A stretch of 64,000 nucleotides of DNA from Solibacteraceae bacterium (GCA_026984795.1 JALSRK010000053.1:62001-126000), one strand, 5' to 3'. Shown: positions 55,431 to 64,000, numbered from the stretch's first letter. The notes: generated by a model from the letters alone, not told the origin. Program-made: numbers and translations.

Positions 55431-58127
55431 ATGATGGGATTCGGATTACTGCGGCGCATATCGTTGCTTTGCCTCGTCGCCGTCTCCGGCGCTGCGCAAG
55501 TCTGGTATCTAACCCCGCTGAGCTCGAATCTGCGCGGTGATGTCGACCTTTACGGGCCGGCGGCGGCCGCTCGTATTCCTGATCCGGCGCGGATTGCCGT
55601 GGGAGGCGATGGGTCCGTGTATTTCACTTCGGGTGGACTGATATACCGGATCACGCCCGACGGGGTGCTGCTGCCCCTTTCCAGCCGGGAAGACGACAGT
55701 GACGGCCAGCCCGGAGGGCCGGCGCTGATCACTGACTTCCGGGTAGCCTACGCGGTGGCCGTGGACGCAGCCGGCAACCTGTACGTAGCGAGCCACCACG
55801 AACCACGGCGGAGTGTCCTCGCACGGACGGGTTCCATCCGGCGCATCTCGCCCGACGGTTACGTGAGCGAAGTGACGCGCGAGGTCTGGGGCGCTGGGCT
55901 TGCCCTGGGCCCTGACGCGAACCTGTACGTGGCGGCGGGTCCGCGCGTCTGGAAGGTCGGTCTCGATGGAACCGCGGTGGTCGTCGCCGGCAACGGCGAG
56001 CGGGGCTCGGATGGGGACGGAGGCCCGGCGACGGAGGCGCGCACGGACGCCTACGACATCGACGTGGCGCCTGACGGGACGATCTACATCGCGGAGCCGT
56101 ACACCCATCGCGTCCGCAAGATCACGCCCGACGGGACGATCCTGCGGGTGGCCGGCGCCGGCGAACAGGGTTTTGCGGGCGACGGCGGCCCGGCTACGGA
56201 GGCGCAGCTCAACTTTCCGTTCGGGGTCAAGCTGGACCGAGCGGGGAACCTGCTGGTGGCCGACTACGGCAACAACCGGGTGCGCATGGTCACGCCGGAC
56301 GGCATCATCCGGACTTTCGCGGGTAGTAAGTACGAGGGCTACTGGGGCGACGGAGGGCCGGCTGTCCAGGCCAGGCTGAACGGGCCCGTCGGCCTGGCCA
56401 TCGACGCCGCGGGCAACGTCTACATCGCCGACAGTGGGAATGGGCGGATTCGCCGGGTGGGCCCGGACGGGGTGATCCGCACCTTCGCCGGCTGCGGCGA
56501 CAAGTGGTCCGGCGGTTGCGCCGGGGATGGCGGCCCGGTCTTTCAGGCGCAGTTCTCCGACCCGCGGGGCATAGCCGAAGATGCGGCCGGCAACCTCTAT
56601 GTGGCCGACGAGTTGAACCACCGGATCCGGCGGATCTCGCCGGACGGCATGGTGACTACCGTGGCGGGCAACGGCGAGTCCTGGTACAGCGGCGACGGCG
56701 GTCCGGCGACCGAAGCGCGGCTCTCTTTCCCCGCCGACGTTGCGGTGGACCGCGCCGGGAACCTCTACATCGCCGACTCGGGCAACCACCGGGTGCGCCG
56801 GGTGCTGCCGGATGGGACGATCGAGACCGTGGCGGGCAACGGCGCCGTGGGCTCCGGGGGCGACGGCGGCCCGGCCACCGAAGCCCAGTTGACGCACCCC
56901 GAAGGCGTGGCTGTGGACGCGGCGGGCAATCTCTACATTGCCGACACGGTGAACCACAAGATCCGCAAGGTCACGCCCGACGGCATCATCACCACGGTCG
57001 CCGGAACCGGCGAGCCGGGCTGGGCGGGCGATGGAGGGCCGGCGACGGAGGCGCAACTGGCGGTCCCGAAAGGGATCACCGTGGCCGGCGACGGGACGGT
57101 CTACGTAGCGGATTTCACCGCCCACCGGGTGCGAGAAATCACTCCGGATGGAATGATCCAGACGGTTTCGCTCGGGCGGGGGCCGACCGACGTAGCGCTC
57201 GACCCGTCGGGGAATCTCTACATCAGCTACTGGGGTAAGCAAGAGGTCCGCGTCATCAAGACCGACGGCGAGGAGGAGAAACTCGATTTGCGCGACCGGC
57301 GCGGCGGGGCCCGGGCGCCGCGCGCCAACGCTCTTCATGCGGCCGCCGGCGGGAGGCTGTTGTTCGCGGACGGTATTCTCTGGACGGCGGCGCGCTCTCC
57401 GGCGGCGCTTCCTCCTTTACACCCGGTTCTTTCCTCGATAACGTGCGCTGCCTATTCCGCGCCGCGGGCCATAGCGCCCGGGCTCGTGGTGACGCTCTGG
57501 GGTGAAGCGATCGGCCCGGAGACCGCTGTAGCCGCCCAGGCCGCCGGCGGCAAGCTGCCTACGGAACTGGCGGGAACGCGCGTCTTCTTCGACGGCATCC
57601 CCGCGCCGCTGCTCTGGGTGTCGGACCGGCAAGTGAACGCGGTGGCCCCGTGGGGCCTGGAGCCCGGAACGCTCGTAAACGTCGAGCTCGAATACCGGGG
57701 CGAGCGCTCGCCGGTGCTGCGCGTGCCGGTTGTGGAAGCGGTTCCGGCCATCTTCCGCGGGGCGATCCTCAGGCAGGACTACAGCGTGCCCGGCTACGGC
57801 AACCGCGTGCGCCCCGGGGAAGTGATCATGATCTGGGCCACCGGCCTGGGGCCGGTCGAGCCGGCGGTCGAGGACGGGCGTATCCAGGGCGATGTGCTGC
57901 CGAAACCGGTGCTGCCAATCACCGCCACAATCGGTGGCCGGCCGGCCAAGGTGCTGTACGCCGGCGGCGCGCCCGGCTTCGTGGCCGGCGCTTTCCAGGT
58001 GAATGTGGTTGTGCCTTCCGGCGTGGAGGTGGACAGGTGGGGGCGGACGAGCGTCTACCTGCGCGCCGGCGCGGTCTCATCTCAGAAGGAGGTCACCTTT
58101 TACGTCGAGACGGAGCAAGAGCAATGA
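55431..58127 (+). CDS. Secreted NHL-repeat propeller with C-terminal TIGR03437 domain, copy 2
   Basis: Protein of 898 residues from ATG 55431 (AGGTG just upstream; an in-frame GTG two codons earlier is the alternative). Signal peptide LLRRISLLCLVAVSGAAQ. It is collinear with copy 1 over its whole length, with long identical stretches in the propeller, and ends in the same TIGR03437 domain (GIPAPLLWVSDRQVNAVAPW conserved exactly). The main differences lie near the N-terminus and at the propeller/C-domain junction (RRGGARAPRANALHAA). It clearly arose by tandem duplication; the gap between copies is 188 bp. Confidence 0.9.
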   Translation: MMGFGLLRRISLLCLVAVSGAAQVWYLTPLSSNLRGDVDLYGPAAAARIPDPARIAVGGDGSVYFTSGGLIYRITPDGVLLPLSSREDDSDGQPGGPALITDFRVAYAVAVDAAGNLYVASHHEPRRSVLARTGSIRRISPDGYVSEVTREVWGAGLALGPDANLYVAAGPRVWKVGLDGTAVVVAGNGERGSDGDGGPATEARTDAYDIDVAPDGTIYIAEPYTHRVRKITPDGTILRVAGAGEQGFAGDGGPATEAQLNFPFGVKLDRAGNLLVADYGNNRVRMVTPDGIIRTFAGSKYEGYWGDGGPAVQARLNGPVGLAIDAAGNVYIADSGNGRIRRVGPDGVIRTFAGCGDKWSGGCAGDGGPVFQAQFSDPRGIAEDAAGNLYVADELNHRIRRISPDGMVTTVAGNGESWYSGDGGPATEARLSFPADVAVDRAGNLYIADSGNHRVRRVLPDGTIETVAGNGAVGSGGDGGPATEAQLTHPEGVAVDAAGNLYIADTVNHKIRKVTPDGIITTVAGTGEPGWAGDGGPATEAQLAVPKGITVAGDGTVYVADFTAHRVREITPDGMIQTVSLGRGPTDVALDPSGNLYISYWGKQEVRVIKTDGEEEKLDLRDRRGGARAPRANALHAAAGGRLLFADGILWTAARSPAALPPLHPVLSSITCAAYSAPRAIAPGLVVTLWGEAIGPETAVAAQAAGGKLPTELAGTRVFFDGIPAPLLWVSDRQVNAVAPWGLEPGTLVNVELEYRGERSPVLRVPVVEAVPAIFRGAILRQDYSVPGYGNRVRPGEVIMIWATGLGPVEPAVEDGRIQGDVLPKPVLPITATIGGRPAKVLYAGGAPGFVAGAFQVNVVVPSGVEVDRWGRTSVYLRAGAVSSQKEVTFYVETEQEQ

Positions 58128-58185
58128 GCTGCCGGGGCCTGATCCGGCTGGGTCTGGCGACCACAGAGAAGAGAGGAAGAAGGAG

Positions 58186-58222
58186 CCCCGCCGAGCGGCG
58201 GGGAGCCGGCAGGCGGCCGGCT
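58186..58222. terminator. Two consecutive GC-rich hairpins between convergent genes
   Basis: CCCCGCC-GAGC-GGCGGGG (58186-58203) is followed at once by AGCCGGC-AGGCG-GCCGGCT (58204-58222); both stems are perfect 7-bp. They lie between NHL copy 2 and the convergent esterase gene. No T-tract; likely a bidirectional terminator or processing structure. Confidence 0.45.
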
Positions 58223-58295
58223 GGGATGCAGCGGCCTCCAAGGGTTGTTCCACATGGGCCGCCAGGCTCGGAAGCATCCCGAACCGGGGGAATGC

Positions 58296-59576
58296 TCAAC
58301 GGTTGCTGATCTTCACGCGGAAGAACGGCTTCTTGCGCTCTTTGGGATCGATGACGAACACTTCCTGGGTCTTGGCCGGGTCGTAGCCGCGCCAGAGCCA
58401 CTCCATGGCCCGGGGCAGCTCCGAATAGCCGTGGGCCGGGCTGTGGGAGCCGTTGCCGAAGCTGAAGTGGAAGTCGTAGCCGCGCAGCTTGAGCGAATTG
58501 GCGAGCTGGATGTTCATCAGGGGCCAGGAGCCATGGTCGTTTTCGAGATCGCCCGAGCCGTCCTGCAGCCACACGCGGATGTTACGGACGGCTTCCTTGC
58601 GGACCTTGAATGGGTAGAGATGGCCGCCTTGTTCGATGCCGGCGATCGAGACGTAGCTGCCGATGATGGAAAGCACTCGTGAAAACTGGTCGGGCATGTG
58701 CCAGGCGGCGTTGAAAGCGCAGAGGGCGCCAGAAGAGACGCCGGCGATGGCGCGGGAGTAGGCATCGGTCCGGATCTTGTAGCGGGCGGCGACCTGGGGC
58801 AGCAGTTCGTCGCGCAAGAAGCGGGCGTAGGTGTTGTCGATGTGGTCGTACATATGGGCGCGGATGCTGTTGCCGTCTACCGCGCAAGGAGAGGTAAAGA
58901 CGGTGATCATCGGTGGGATCTTACCCTTGTGGGTGAGGTTGTCGATGACGTTCAGCGTCCTGGCCGGACCATCACGGGCGATGTGCTTTTCGCCGTCCTG
59001 CCAGACCATGAGGGCCGCGGGCTTCGCCGGATCGTACTGGGCAGGGACGTAGATCCAGTAGTCGCACTCGGCGCGCGGGTAGATCTTACTGTGCAGGGTG
59101 AACTTCTCCGAGAGGGTTCCCTGGGGGACGTCCTTCTGCGGGTAGGAATCGGGCAGGTAGGCGGGGATGTCGCGCAACCCGCCTTTGCGGCGGCCGCGGA
59201 TCTCGTAATGAAACGAGTGCGAGCGGCCGGTCTCCAACCGGACGGTGCAGAACCAGAGGTTCCAACCCTTGACACGGTGCAGCTTGGTGATGGCGCGGCC
59301 GTCGACGTAAAGGATCGGGGTCTCGGCCGCTTCGACGGCGAAGATGAAATCGGGCCCATGGCCGGCCCAGGCGGTCCCGTTGAGGATGTTCCTCTCCCCC
59401 AAGGACTCGAGCAGGGCGGCCCGGAACTTGTCATTGGGCCGGTCGGAGAGTTTGATCAGCTCCAGCGCGCCGAGTTGAGCCGCGGCCGCCGCCGAGCCCA
59501 GGAGAAGCGCTATGGCGGCGGCACACAGGCCGGGCACGATCCCGTGCCGGTGCAAGTGGAAACTCACGGTCACCAT
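58296..59576 (-). CDS. Secreted esterase of the enterochelin-esterase (Fes/IroE) type
   Basis: Protein of 426 residues from ATG 59576, with signal peptide GLCAAAIALLLGSAAAAAQ. An N-terminal early-set-like domain (~90-160) precedes an alpha/beta-hydrolase (~180-425) with the nucleophile elbow AIAGVSSGALCAF and a late His in NGSHSPAHGY. ALMVWQDGEKHIARDG and MITVFTSP also fit the family. The substrate could be an acylated sugar or a siderophore; no siderophore genes are nearby. The open frame upstream of the ATG belongs to other sequence. Confidence 0.85.
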   Translation of the reverse strand: MVTVSFHLHRHGIVPGLCAAAIALLLGSAAAAAQLGALELIKLSDRPNDKFRAALLESLGERNILNGTAWAGHGPDFIFAVEAAETPILYVDGRAITKLHRVKGWNLWFCTVRLETGRSHSFHYEIRGRRKGGLRDIPAYLPDSYPQKDVPQGTLSEKFTLHSKIYPRAECDYWIYVPAQYDPAKPAALMVWQDGEKHIARDGPARTLNVIDNLTHKGKIPPMITVFTSPCAVDGNSIRAHMYDHIDNTYARFLRDELLPQVAARYKIRTDAYSRAIAGVSSGALCAFNAAWHMPDQFSRVLSIIGSYVSIAGIEQGGHLYPFKVRKEAVRNIRVWLQDGSGDLENDHGSWPLMNIQLANSLKLRGYDFHFSFGNGSHSPAHGYSELPRAMEWLWRGYDPAKTQEVFVIDPKERKKPFFRVKISNR

Positions 59577-59758
59577 GGTAACCGGATCGGGCCGAACGAG
59601 GCCAGTCGCGCCAGTCGGCTCGTTTAGACGGGCACACCCGCCGCGTTGCGGCGAGCGGCAAACAGAAGAAAAAAGGGGCCCGAGCCCGAGGGAAAGGCGC
59701 CGGGCCCCACCGGTTGCGGCAGGAAGGAAGATGGACCCGGAACTTCCTGGCCTCTGGA

Positions 59759-60469
59759 TCAGGCGGCCGGCTGCGGCGGCCGCCGGCGCCAGCGCCAGAA
59801 GCAGACGAGGCCGCTGCCGACGAGGAGAAACGTGGCGGTTTCCGGCGTCTCCTGGGGAGGAGGGTCTCCGGTCCCTCCGCCGCTGCCGGCCAGGCCGTAA
59901 GCGACATTGTCCAGGATCGGGTAGCTGACCGACTTCACGCCCGTCGTCATCAGGACGTCGGCTTGGGTGAAGGCGACGCTGGAAGTGATCCCGAAGAACG
60001 CGGTGTCCGGGCGGGCGCCGACCGAGATACCAGGGAATTGTTCGCCGGTATCGAGGGAAATCGTGTAGACGCTCGACGCCGTATCGACGGTGCCCAGGTC
60101 GAAGGCCAGGGCGGTCGTCGCGGCGGGAAGCAGGATGCGGAGAATCGAGGCACTTGCGGTGGAGAAGGCCGGCCCTTTCAGGACGGAACCGCTGCCGAAA
60201 TCGTGGTCGGGGTGCGCGGTGGGATTGACCACCCACAGTTGGTAGCCGCCGGAGGCCGCCAGGCCGAGGAATTGCGCGTCTCCGATCGTGAGGCCGGCGC
60301 TCGTGCTGTAAGAGGTGAAGTCCGAAGTCAAGCCTTCGAAGCCCACCGTGGTGGAGCTGGAGACTGCGCCCTGCCAACTCGTCCAATCGGCGTAGACCGT
60401 GGAAGCCGGCAGAGGCAAGCCGGCCAGGAACGCCGCGAGAGCGGCCACGAGGATGATTCGCTGTAACAT
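59759..60469 (-). CDS. PEP-CTERM-like secreted protein
   Basis: Protein of 236 residues from ATG 60469, with signal peptide RIILVAALAAFLAGLPLPAS. The body is a beta-rich, Ser/Thr-rich domain (VGFEGLTSDFTSYSTSAG, ALAFDLGTVDTASSVY). The C-terminus, ETPETATFLLVGSGLVCFW followed by RWRRR, has the order of a PEP-CTERM sorting signal: a Pro-Glu motif (here PET rather than PEP), a hydrophobic helix and a basic tail. An exosortase would process it; none is in this window. Divergent from the cobalamin-riboswitch locus. Confidence 0.82.
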   Translation of the reverse strand: MLQRIILVAALAAFLAGLPLPASTVYADWTSWQGAVSSSTTVGFEGLTSDFTSYSTSAGLTIGDAQFLGLAASGGYQLWVVNPTAHPDHDFGSGSVLKGPAFSTASASILRILLPAATTALAFDLGTVDTASSVYTISLDTGEQFPGISVGARPDTAFFGITSSVAFTQADVLMTTGVKSVSYPILDNVAYGLAGSGGGTGDPPPQETPETATFLLVGSGLVCFWRWRRRPPQPAA

Positions 60470-60867
60470 GGGTACCCTCGATATTCTGCGTGGTGTGCCG
60501 GAGGCGGCAGCACTCACGCGGCGGTGAGGCTGCGCGTGCCCGATCGGGCGAGGATCAGATTGAGCGAGCCGCCAGAAACAAGGCGGACTCTACGGTTCCC
60601 ACGTCGTCGGAACCGGTAGAAATGTCGCGCTCCGACAGAAAAGAAGTGGGATCGGCGGGGAATTTCTCTCCTATACCTTCAGAAGATCCTGGGCTGTATT
60701 CCAGGTGAGCTATTCCAGCGCCGCCAATTGGATGGGGATCCTGGACGGGGCTTCGCGTTCCCCAGTGGCGCCCCGGTAGGGAGTGGTCGAGTCTGGTTCG
60801 CCCGAACGGGTCTGGAGGGAGAGCGGGACGGTGTGGTAGCATAGGCGGAGTTCGCGTTCTGCGGCGG
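60470..60867. other. Intergenic region between the PEP-CTERM-like gene and the riboswitch
   Basis: About 400 bp with no credible gene. An imperfect inverted repeat (GCAG.CACTCAC / GTGAG.CTGC) occurs near 60507-60535, in the presumed leader of the PEP-CTERM-like gene. A TAGCAT hexamer just before the riboswitch (about 60837-60842) could be its -10, but no good -35 was found. Confidence 0.4.
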
Positions 60868-61095
60868 GGCAGGTGACGTCGGTCTCCTGCCGGACTGTGG
60901 CAGGATGAGAACCTGCTGTCCTGAACCGCTTCGGGCGCCCTTCGGGGCCTAACAGGGAAGCCGGTCGAAAGCCGGCGCGGTCACGCCACTGTAGGCGAGG
61001 CCAACGCCCTTCAACGAGCCACTCGGCCGAGTCCGGGGAAGGCGGAGGGCGGGGAACCGCGGCGCGGTTCCGCCTCGCGAGCCAGGAGACCTGCC
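60868..61095 (+). promoter_or_regulatory. Cobalamin (B12) riboswitch
   Basis: All the main conserved blocks occur in order: AACAGGGAA, GCGGTCACGCCACTGTA, GCCACT, GGGGAAGGC, and the B12 box GAGCCAGGAGACCTGCC at 61079-61095. The closing stem P1 pairs GGCAGGT (60868-60874) with ACCTGCC (61089-61095). The B12 box lies 40 bp before the TonB receptor ATG. There is no T-tract after it, so control is probably at translation. CCTGCCCG (61090-61097) can alternatively pair with CGGG (61121-61124) and CAGG (61128-61131), the latter overlapping the Shine-Dalgarno. Confidence 0.96.
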
Positions 61096-61135
61096 CGAAG
61101 CTTCAACAGCAAACTTCTTGCGGGAGACAGGAAGG

Positions 61136-63601
61136 ATGCGCACAAGAGCTTCGAAATTCGATTTCATTCTGCGTTTTGTCTTCGCCTGTGGTTTGGCGGC
61201 ATGTTGCGGTCTGGCGGCGCCGGAGGCGCACGCCCAACAGAGGGCCTCTCTGAGCGGCCGGGTGAGCGATCCGGACGGCAGTCCGGTAGTAGGGGCGGTG
61301 GTGACGCTCTACGCTCGGGATTCCGGCGCGAAGCTGGTGACTACGGCTGGGCCGGAGGGGCGGTATTCGTTCCCGGAGCTGGTCGCCGGGAGATACCTGG
61401 TGGAGGTGAAGGCTCCCGGTTTCGCGACTCCGGAATCGGTCGAGATATCGCTCGGCCGGGGCGGGACGGTGGAAAAGGACATCGCCTTGCGGCTGGCGCC
61501 GGTGCGCAGCGAGGTGGTGGTGACGGCCTCGGCGACGCCGCTGATGCTGGAAGAGGTGGCGAAGGCGACCGACACGGTCACCGGAGAAGAGATGGCGCTC
61601 CGCGACGAGTTCTCGCTCGCCGAGGCGCTACGGCTGGTGCCCGGTTTCCGGGTGCGGCAGCAGCAAGGGCCGGGGAGCTTTACGACGATTCACGTGCGCG
61701 GGCTGCGATCGTACGATACCGCGCTGCTGGTGGATGGGATCCGGATGCGCGACGCAGCCGATCCACAAGGCTCGGCCAATCCGGCGTGGGAGGACCTGCT
61801 CGTGGTTGCGCCGGAACGCGTGGAGGTGTTGCGGGGGTCGGGCTCGTCGCTTTATGGGACGCATGCCATCGGCGGCGTAGTGAACGTGGTGACCGCGCGG
61901 GGAGGCGGACCGCCGCGCGGCGAGATTCTGGCCGAAGGCGGCGGGCTCGGCATGGTCCGGGGGCTCGGAAAGGTCTCCGGCGGCGCTTATGCCAACCGTT
62001 TCTTCTACAGCGGCGGAGTGACGCATCTGAACGTGACCCGGGGGCTGGACGACGTGAATCCGTACCGCAACACCAGCGGCCAAGGGTCGGCCGAGTACCG
62101 CTTCGCGCCGGGGATATCGCTCACGGGAAGGGTGTGGCTGAGCGACGCCTGGGGGCGTGTGGGCGACGCGCCGTATATCGACCCGGCGCTGGGGGCGAAT
62201 CTGCCGCCCACCGGGATCGTGCCCGGCCGCCCGCTGCCGGACGACCAGGTCCGGCTGATCGAGGCGGGCCGGCCGTTCCAGCCGGGTACGGCCACCTACG
62301 TTCCGTCGCTCAATGACCCTGACAGCGGCCGGTCGGCGCGATTCAAGAACATCGCGGCGGTTTTCCAGCACCAGCTCACGCCCGGGGTTTCCTACCGCGC
62401 GAGCTATCAATTCCTCGGCACGGACCGCAGCTTCGACGACGGGCCGGCCGGGGTCCGCTTCGAGCCGGTAACCAGTTCGCACAGCCGCTTCGACGGGCGG
62501 ATTCACGTGGCCGAGATCCGCGCCGACGCGCGGGCGGGACAACACCAGTTGTTGAGCGGCGGCTACGAATTCGAACAGGAGCACTACGACAACTGGAACA
62601 CCGACGAGCATCCGGACCCGGGCCAGCGGACGAACAACCGGGTGCGGATCACCCAGCGCAGCCATGCGGCGTTCGCACAGGACCAGGTCAGCTTGATGGA
62701 GCGGCGGCTGCAGATCACGCTTTCGGGGCGCATGCAGGCGTTCCGTCTCGAGGCGCCGCGGTTCGACGGCGGCCGTTCTCCGTATGAGGGCATCGCCATA
62801 AGTTCGCCGAAGACCGCTTGGACAGGGGATGCCGCCGTGGCTTACCTGCTGCGCCGGACCGGCACCAAGATCCGCGCGCACGCGGGCAACGCCTACCGGG
62901 CTCCCTCGGCTTTCGAGCGCTTCGGATCGTCGTTCTTCTTCGGCGCCTTCAGCCCGTTCGGAGATCCGCGTCTGCGGCCGGAGAGAGCTGTCTCGGTGGA
63001 CGGAGGCCTGGACCAGTGGCTGGCGGGCTCACGGGTGCGCTTGAGCGCCACCTACTTCTACACCAGGCTGCAGGAGACCATCGTCTTCGATTTCACCGGA
63101 CTGATCCCGCCGGACGATCCGTTCGGGCGTTTCGGCGGCTACTTGAACTTGCCTGGCGGTTTCGCCCGGGGCGTGGAGACGAGCGCCTCGCTGAACCTGC
63201 AGCGGGCTACCACGGTAAACCTCGCGTATACCTACAGTGACTCGATCCAGCGGCGGCCCTGGGACGCTGACGGCGTGGTGCGGCGCTCGATCGGGATCTC
63301 GCGGAACACGTTCACCCTGCTGGCCACGCATTGGTTCGGCCGGCGTTTGAACGTCACGGTGGATCTTTTCGCCACCGACGACTACCTGGCCGGTTTCTTC
63401 ACCTTTGCCGGGACCCGGGCGCTACGCCTGAACGGGTTCACGAAAGCGGACTTCACGGCTCGCTACGTGTTCCCGGTGCGGGACGCCGGCAGTCTCGAGC
63501 TCTATGGCAAGGTGGAGAACTTTCTCGACCAGCAGTTCTACGAGGCCGGCTACCGGTCGCCGGGCGTGTGGGCGACCGGCGGGTTGCGCTGGATCTTCTA
63601 G
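61136..63601 (+). CDS. TonB-dependent outer-membrane receptor, cobalamin-type (BtuB-like)
   Basis: Protein of 821 residues from ATG 61136, with an AGGAAGG Shine-Dalgarno. Signal peptide FVFACGLAACCGLAAPEAHA. Then a carboxypeptidase-regulatory-like beta-sandwich (~32-115; GRVSDPDGSPVVGAVVTLYA), a plug domain (VVVTASATPLMLEEV, GFRVRQQQGPGSFTTIHVRG, VEVLRGSGSSLYGTHAIGG) and a 22-strand barrel ending GVWATGGLRWIF with the terminal aromatic typical of Bam substrates. The upstream B12 riboswitch points to uptake of cobalamin or a related corrinoid. No btuF, btuC or btuD is in view. Confidence 0.93.
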   Translation: MRTRASKFDFILRFVFACGLAACCGLAAPEAHAQQRASLSGRVSDPDGSPVVGAVVTLYARDSGAKLVTTAGPEGRYSFPELVAGRYLVEVKAPGFATPESVEISLGRGGTVEKDIALRLAPVRSEVVVTASATPLMLEEVAKATDTVTGEEMALRDEFSLAEALRLVPGFRVRQQQGPGSFTTIHVRGLRSYDTALLVDGIRMRDAADPQGSANPAWEDLLVVAPERVEVLRGSGSSLYGTHAIGGVVNVVTARGGGPPRGEILAEGGGLGMVRGLGKVSGGAYANRFFYSGGVTHLNVTRGLDDVNPYRNTSGQGSAEYRFAPGISLTGRVWLSDAWGRVGDAPYIDPALGANLPPTGIVPGRPLPDDQVRLIEAGRPFQPGTATYVPSLNDPDSGRSARFKNIAAVFQHQLTPGVSYRASYQFLGTDRSFDDGPAGVRFEPVTSSHSRFDGRIHVAEIRADARAGQHQLLSGGYEFEQEHYDNWNTDEHPDPGQRTNNRVRITQRSHAAFAQDQVSLMERRLQITLSGRMQAFRLEAPRFDGGRSPYEGIAISSPKTAWTGDAAVAYLLRRTGTKIRAHAGNAYRAPSAFERFGSSFFFGAFSPFGDPRLRPERAVSVDGGLDQWLAGSRVRLSATYFYTRLQETIVFDFTGLIPPDDPFGRFGGYLNLPGGFARGVETSASLNLQRATTVNLAYTYSDSIQRRPWDADGVVRRSIGISRNTFTLLATHWFGRRLNVTVDLFATDDYLAGFFTFAGTRALRLNGFTKADFTARYVFPVRDAGSLELYGKVENFLDQQFYEAGYRSPGVWATGGLRWIF

Positions 63602-63746
63602 AGAGGGGGCGGGGGGGCGCCGTGGACGGACGGTGAGTCTGCGGCGCTCCCTCCGTGGTCCTGCACAGACGCGTCGGCGGTTTATCCTGGAGCAAGAATC
63701 CAAGTTCCGCGCCGCCGGGCGGAAGAAGGAACAGTCGGCAGGGCCA

Positions 63747-64000
63747 GTGTACGCAGAGATTCTACGCGAAGCGATCCTGATCACCGGCGTCGTCCTGGCG
63801 ATGATGGTGGTGATCGAGTTCGTCAACGTGGGGCTCGGCGGTGTCGGCCGCCTGCAGCGGCACTGGAGCGGGTGGCGGCAGTATGTGGTGGCGGCGGGGT
63901 TGGGAGTGCTGCCGGGATGTTTCGGTCCCTGGGCCGTGGTGGCTTTGTACGCTCACGGACTGGTGAGTCTGGGCGCCTTGATCGCCGCCATGGTGGCCAC
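63747..64000 (+). CDS. Polytopic transporter, ArsP_2-like (putative 10-TM metal exporter), cut by the window end
   Basis: The first 84 residues are visible from GTG 63747. They hold AILITGVVLAMMVVIEFVNV (helix 1), RLQRHWSGWRQYVVAAGLGV (loop into helix 2), PGCFGPWAVVALYAHGLVS and LGALIAAMVA. From memory of the family this N-terminus, including the PGCxGxxAVVxLYxH segment, resembles proteins annotated as putative manganese or arsenic transporters (ArsP_2). It follows the receptor gene by 145 bp on the same strand, so it may be under the same B12 riboswitch transcript. Frame and family call rest on the N-terminus only. Confidence 0.65.
   Translation, partial: MYAEILREAILITGVVLAMMVVIEFVNVGLGGVGRLQRHWSGWRQYVVAAGLGVLPGCFGPWAVVALYAHGLVSLGALIAAMVA

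Noticed and set aside
53000-57200. DNA repeat array or CRISPR
   Set aside because: The periodicity comes from NHL protein repeats in two coding sequences; there are no identical short direct repeats with unique spacers.
55509-57338. 609-codon minus-strand frame opposite NHL copy 2
   Set aside because: Its repeats mirror the NHL repeats of the true gene on the other strand; a similar mirror frame lies opposite copy 1.

Overview
The window is GC-rich, gene-dense chromosomal DNA. It most probably comes from an acidobacterium of the Bryobacter/Solibacter type. The evidence is two tandem NHL-repeat proteins that end in the domain catalogued as TIGR03437 (the 'Solibacter uncharacterized C-terminal domain'), several enzymes exported with Tat-like leaders, secreted sulfatases, a CRTAC1/ASPIC-type VCBS-repeat protein, a PEP-CTERM-like protein and a TonB receptor with an N-terminal carboxypeptidase-regulatory-like domain. 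I see no phage, insertion sequence, CRISPR array or plasmid feature.

Layout. 1-7069: the end of a PhoB-type DNA-binding protein, a two-part glycosyltransferase, and carAB (carbamoyl-phosphate synthase). 7357-20085: housekeeping and accessory genes, namely a membrane-anchored unknown, an exported sugar isomerase-like protein, a DUF3604 protein, Mut7-C RNase, anmK, a glycerol/water channel, an FHA-GAF-PP2C phosphatase overlapping a Fur-family regulator, a DnaC-like ATPase, an NfeD-like protein, a VCBS-repeat protein and a half-length asparaginase. 20143-33723: envelope and repair genes, namely a polytopic membrane protein, dinB, a sulfatase, an actin-like ATPase paired with a peptidoglycan amidase, two divergent membrane glycosyltransferases, a Kef-type antiporter paired with a catalytically dead HtrA-like PDZ protein, and a DHH phosphoesterase.

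33837-40571: a strong promoter and a ~195-nt structured leader precede a two-gene 2-oxoacid:ferredoxin oxidoreductase. Then come the initiator tRNA, a TauE-type permease and a PHP-type metallohydrolase. 40593-52184: exported degradative enzymes (sulfatase, glycosidase-like protein, UroD-like protein, nitrilase, parallel beta-helix protein), a decayed mscL, and a secreted unknown with an internal duplication. 52558-58127: the tandem NHL/TIGR03437 pair. 58296-64000: an esterase, a PEP-CTERM-like protein, and a cobalamin riboswitch in front of a TonB receptor and the start of a polytopic metal-transporter-like protein. Together these last three look like a B12/cobalt acquisition locus.

The best candidates for something new are the structured leader of the 2-oxoacid oxidoreductase operon, the B12-riboswitch/TonB receptor/ArsP_2-like arrangement, the dead-protease/antiporter pair, and the actin-like ATPase/amidase pair. 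All functional assignments come from reading motifs by eye; no database search was run.
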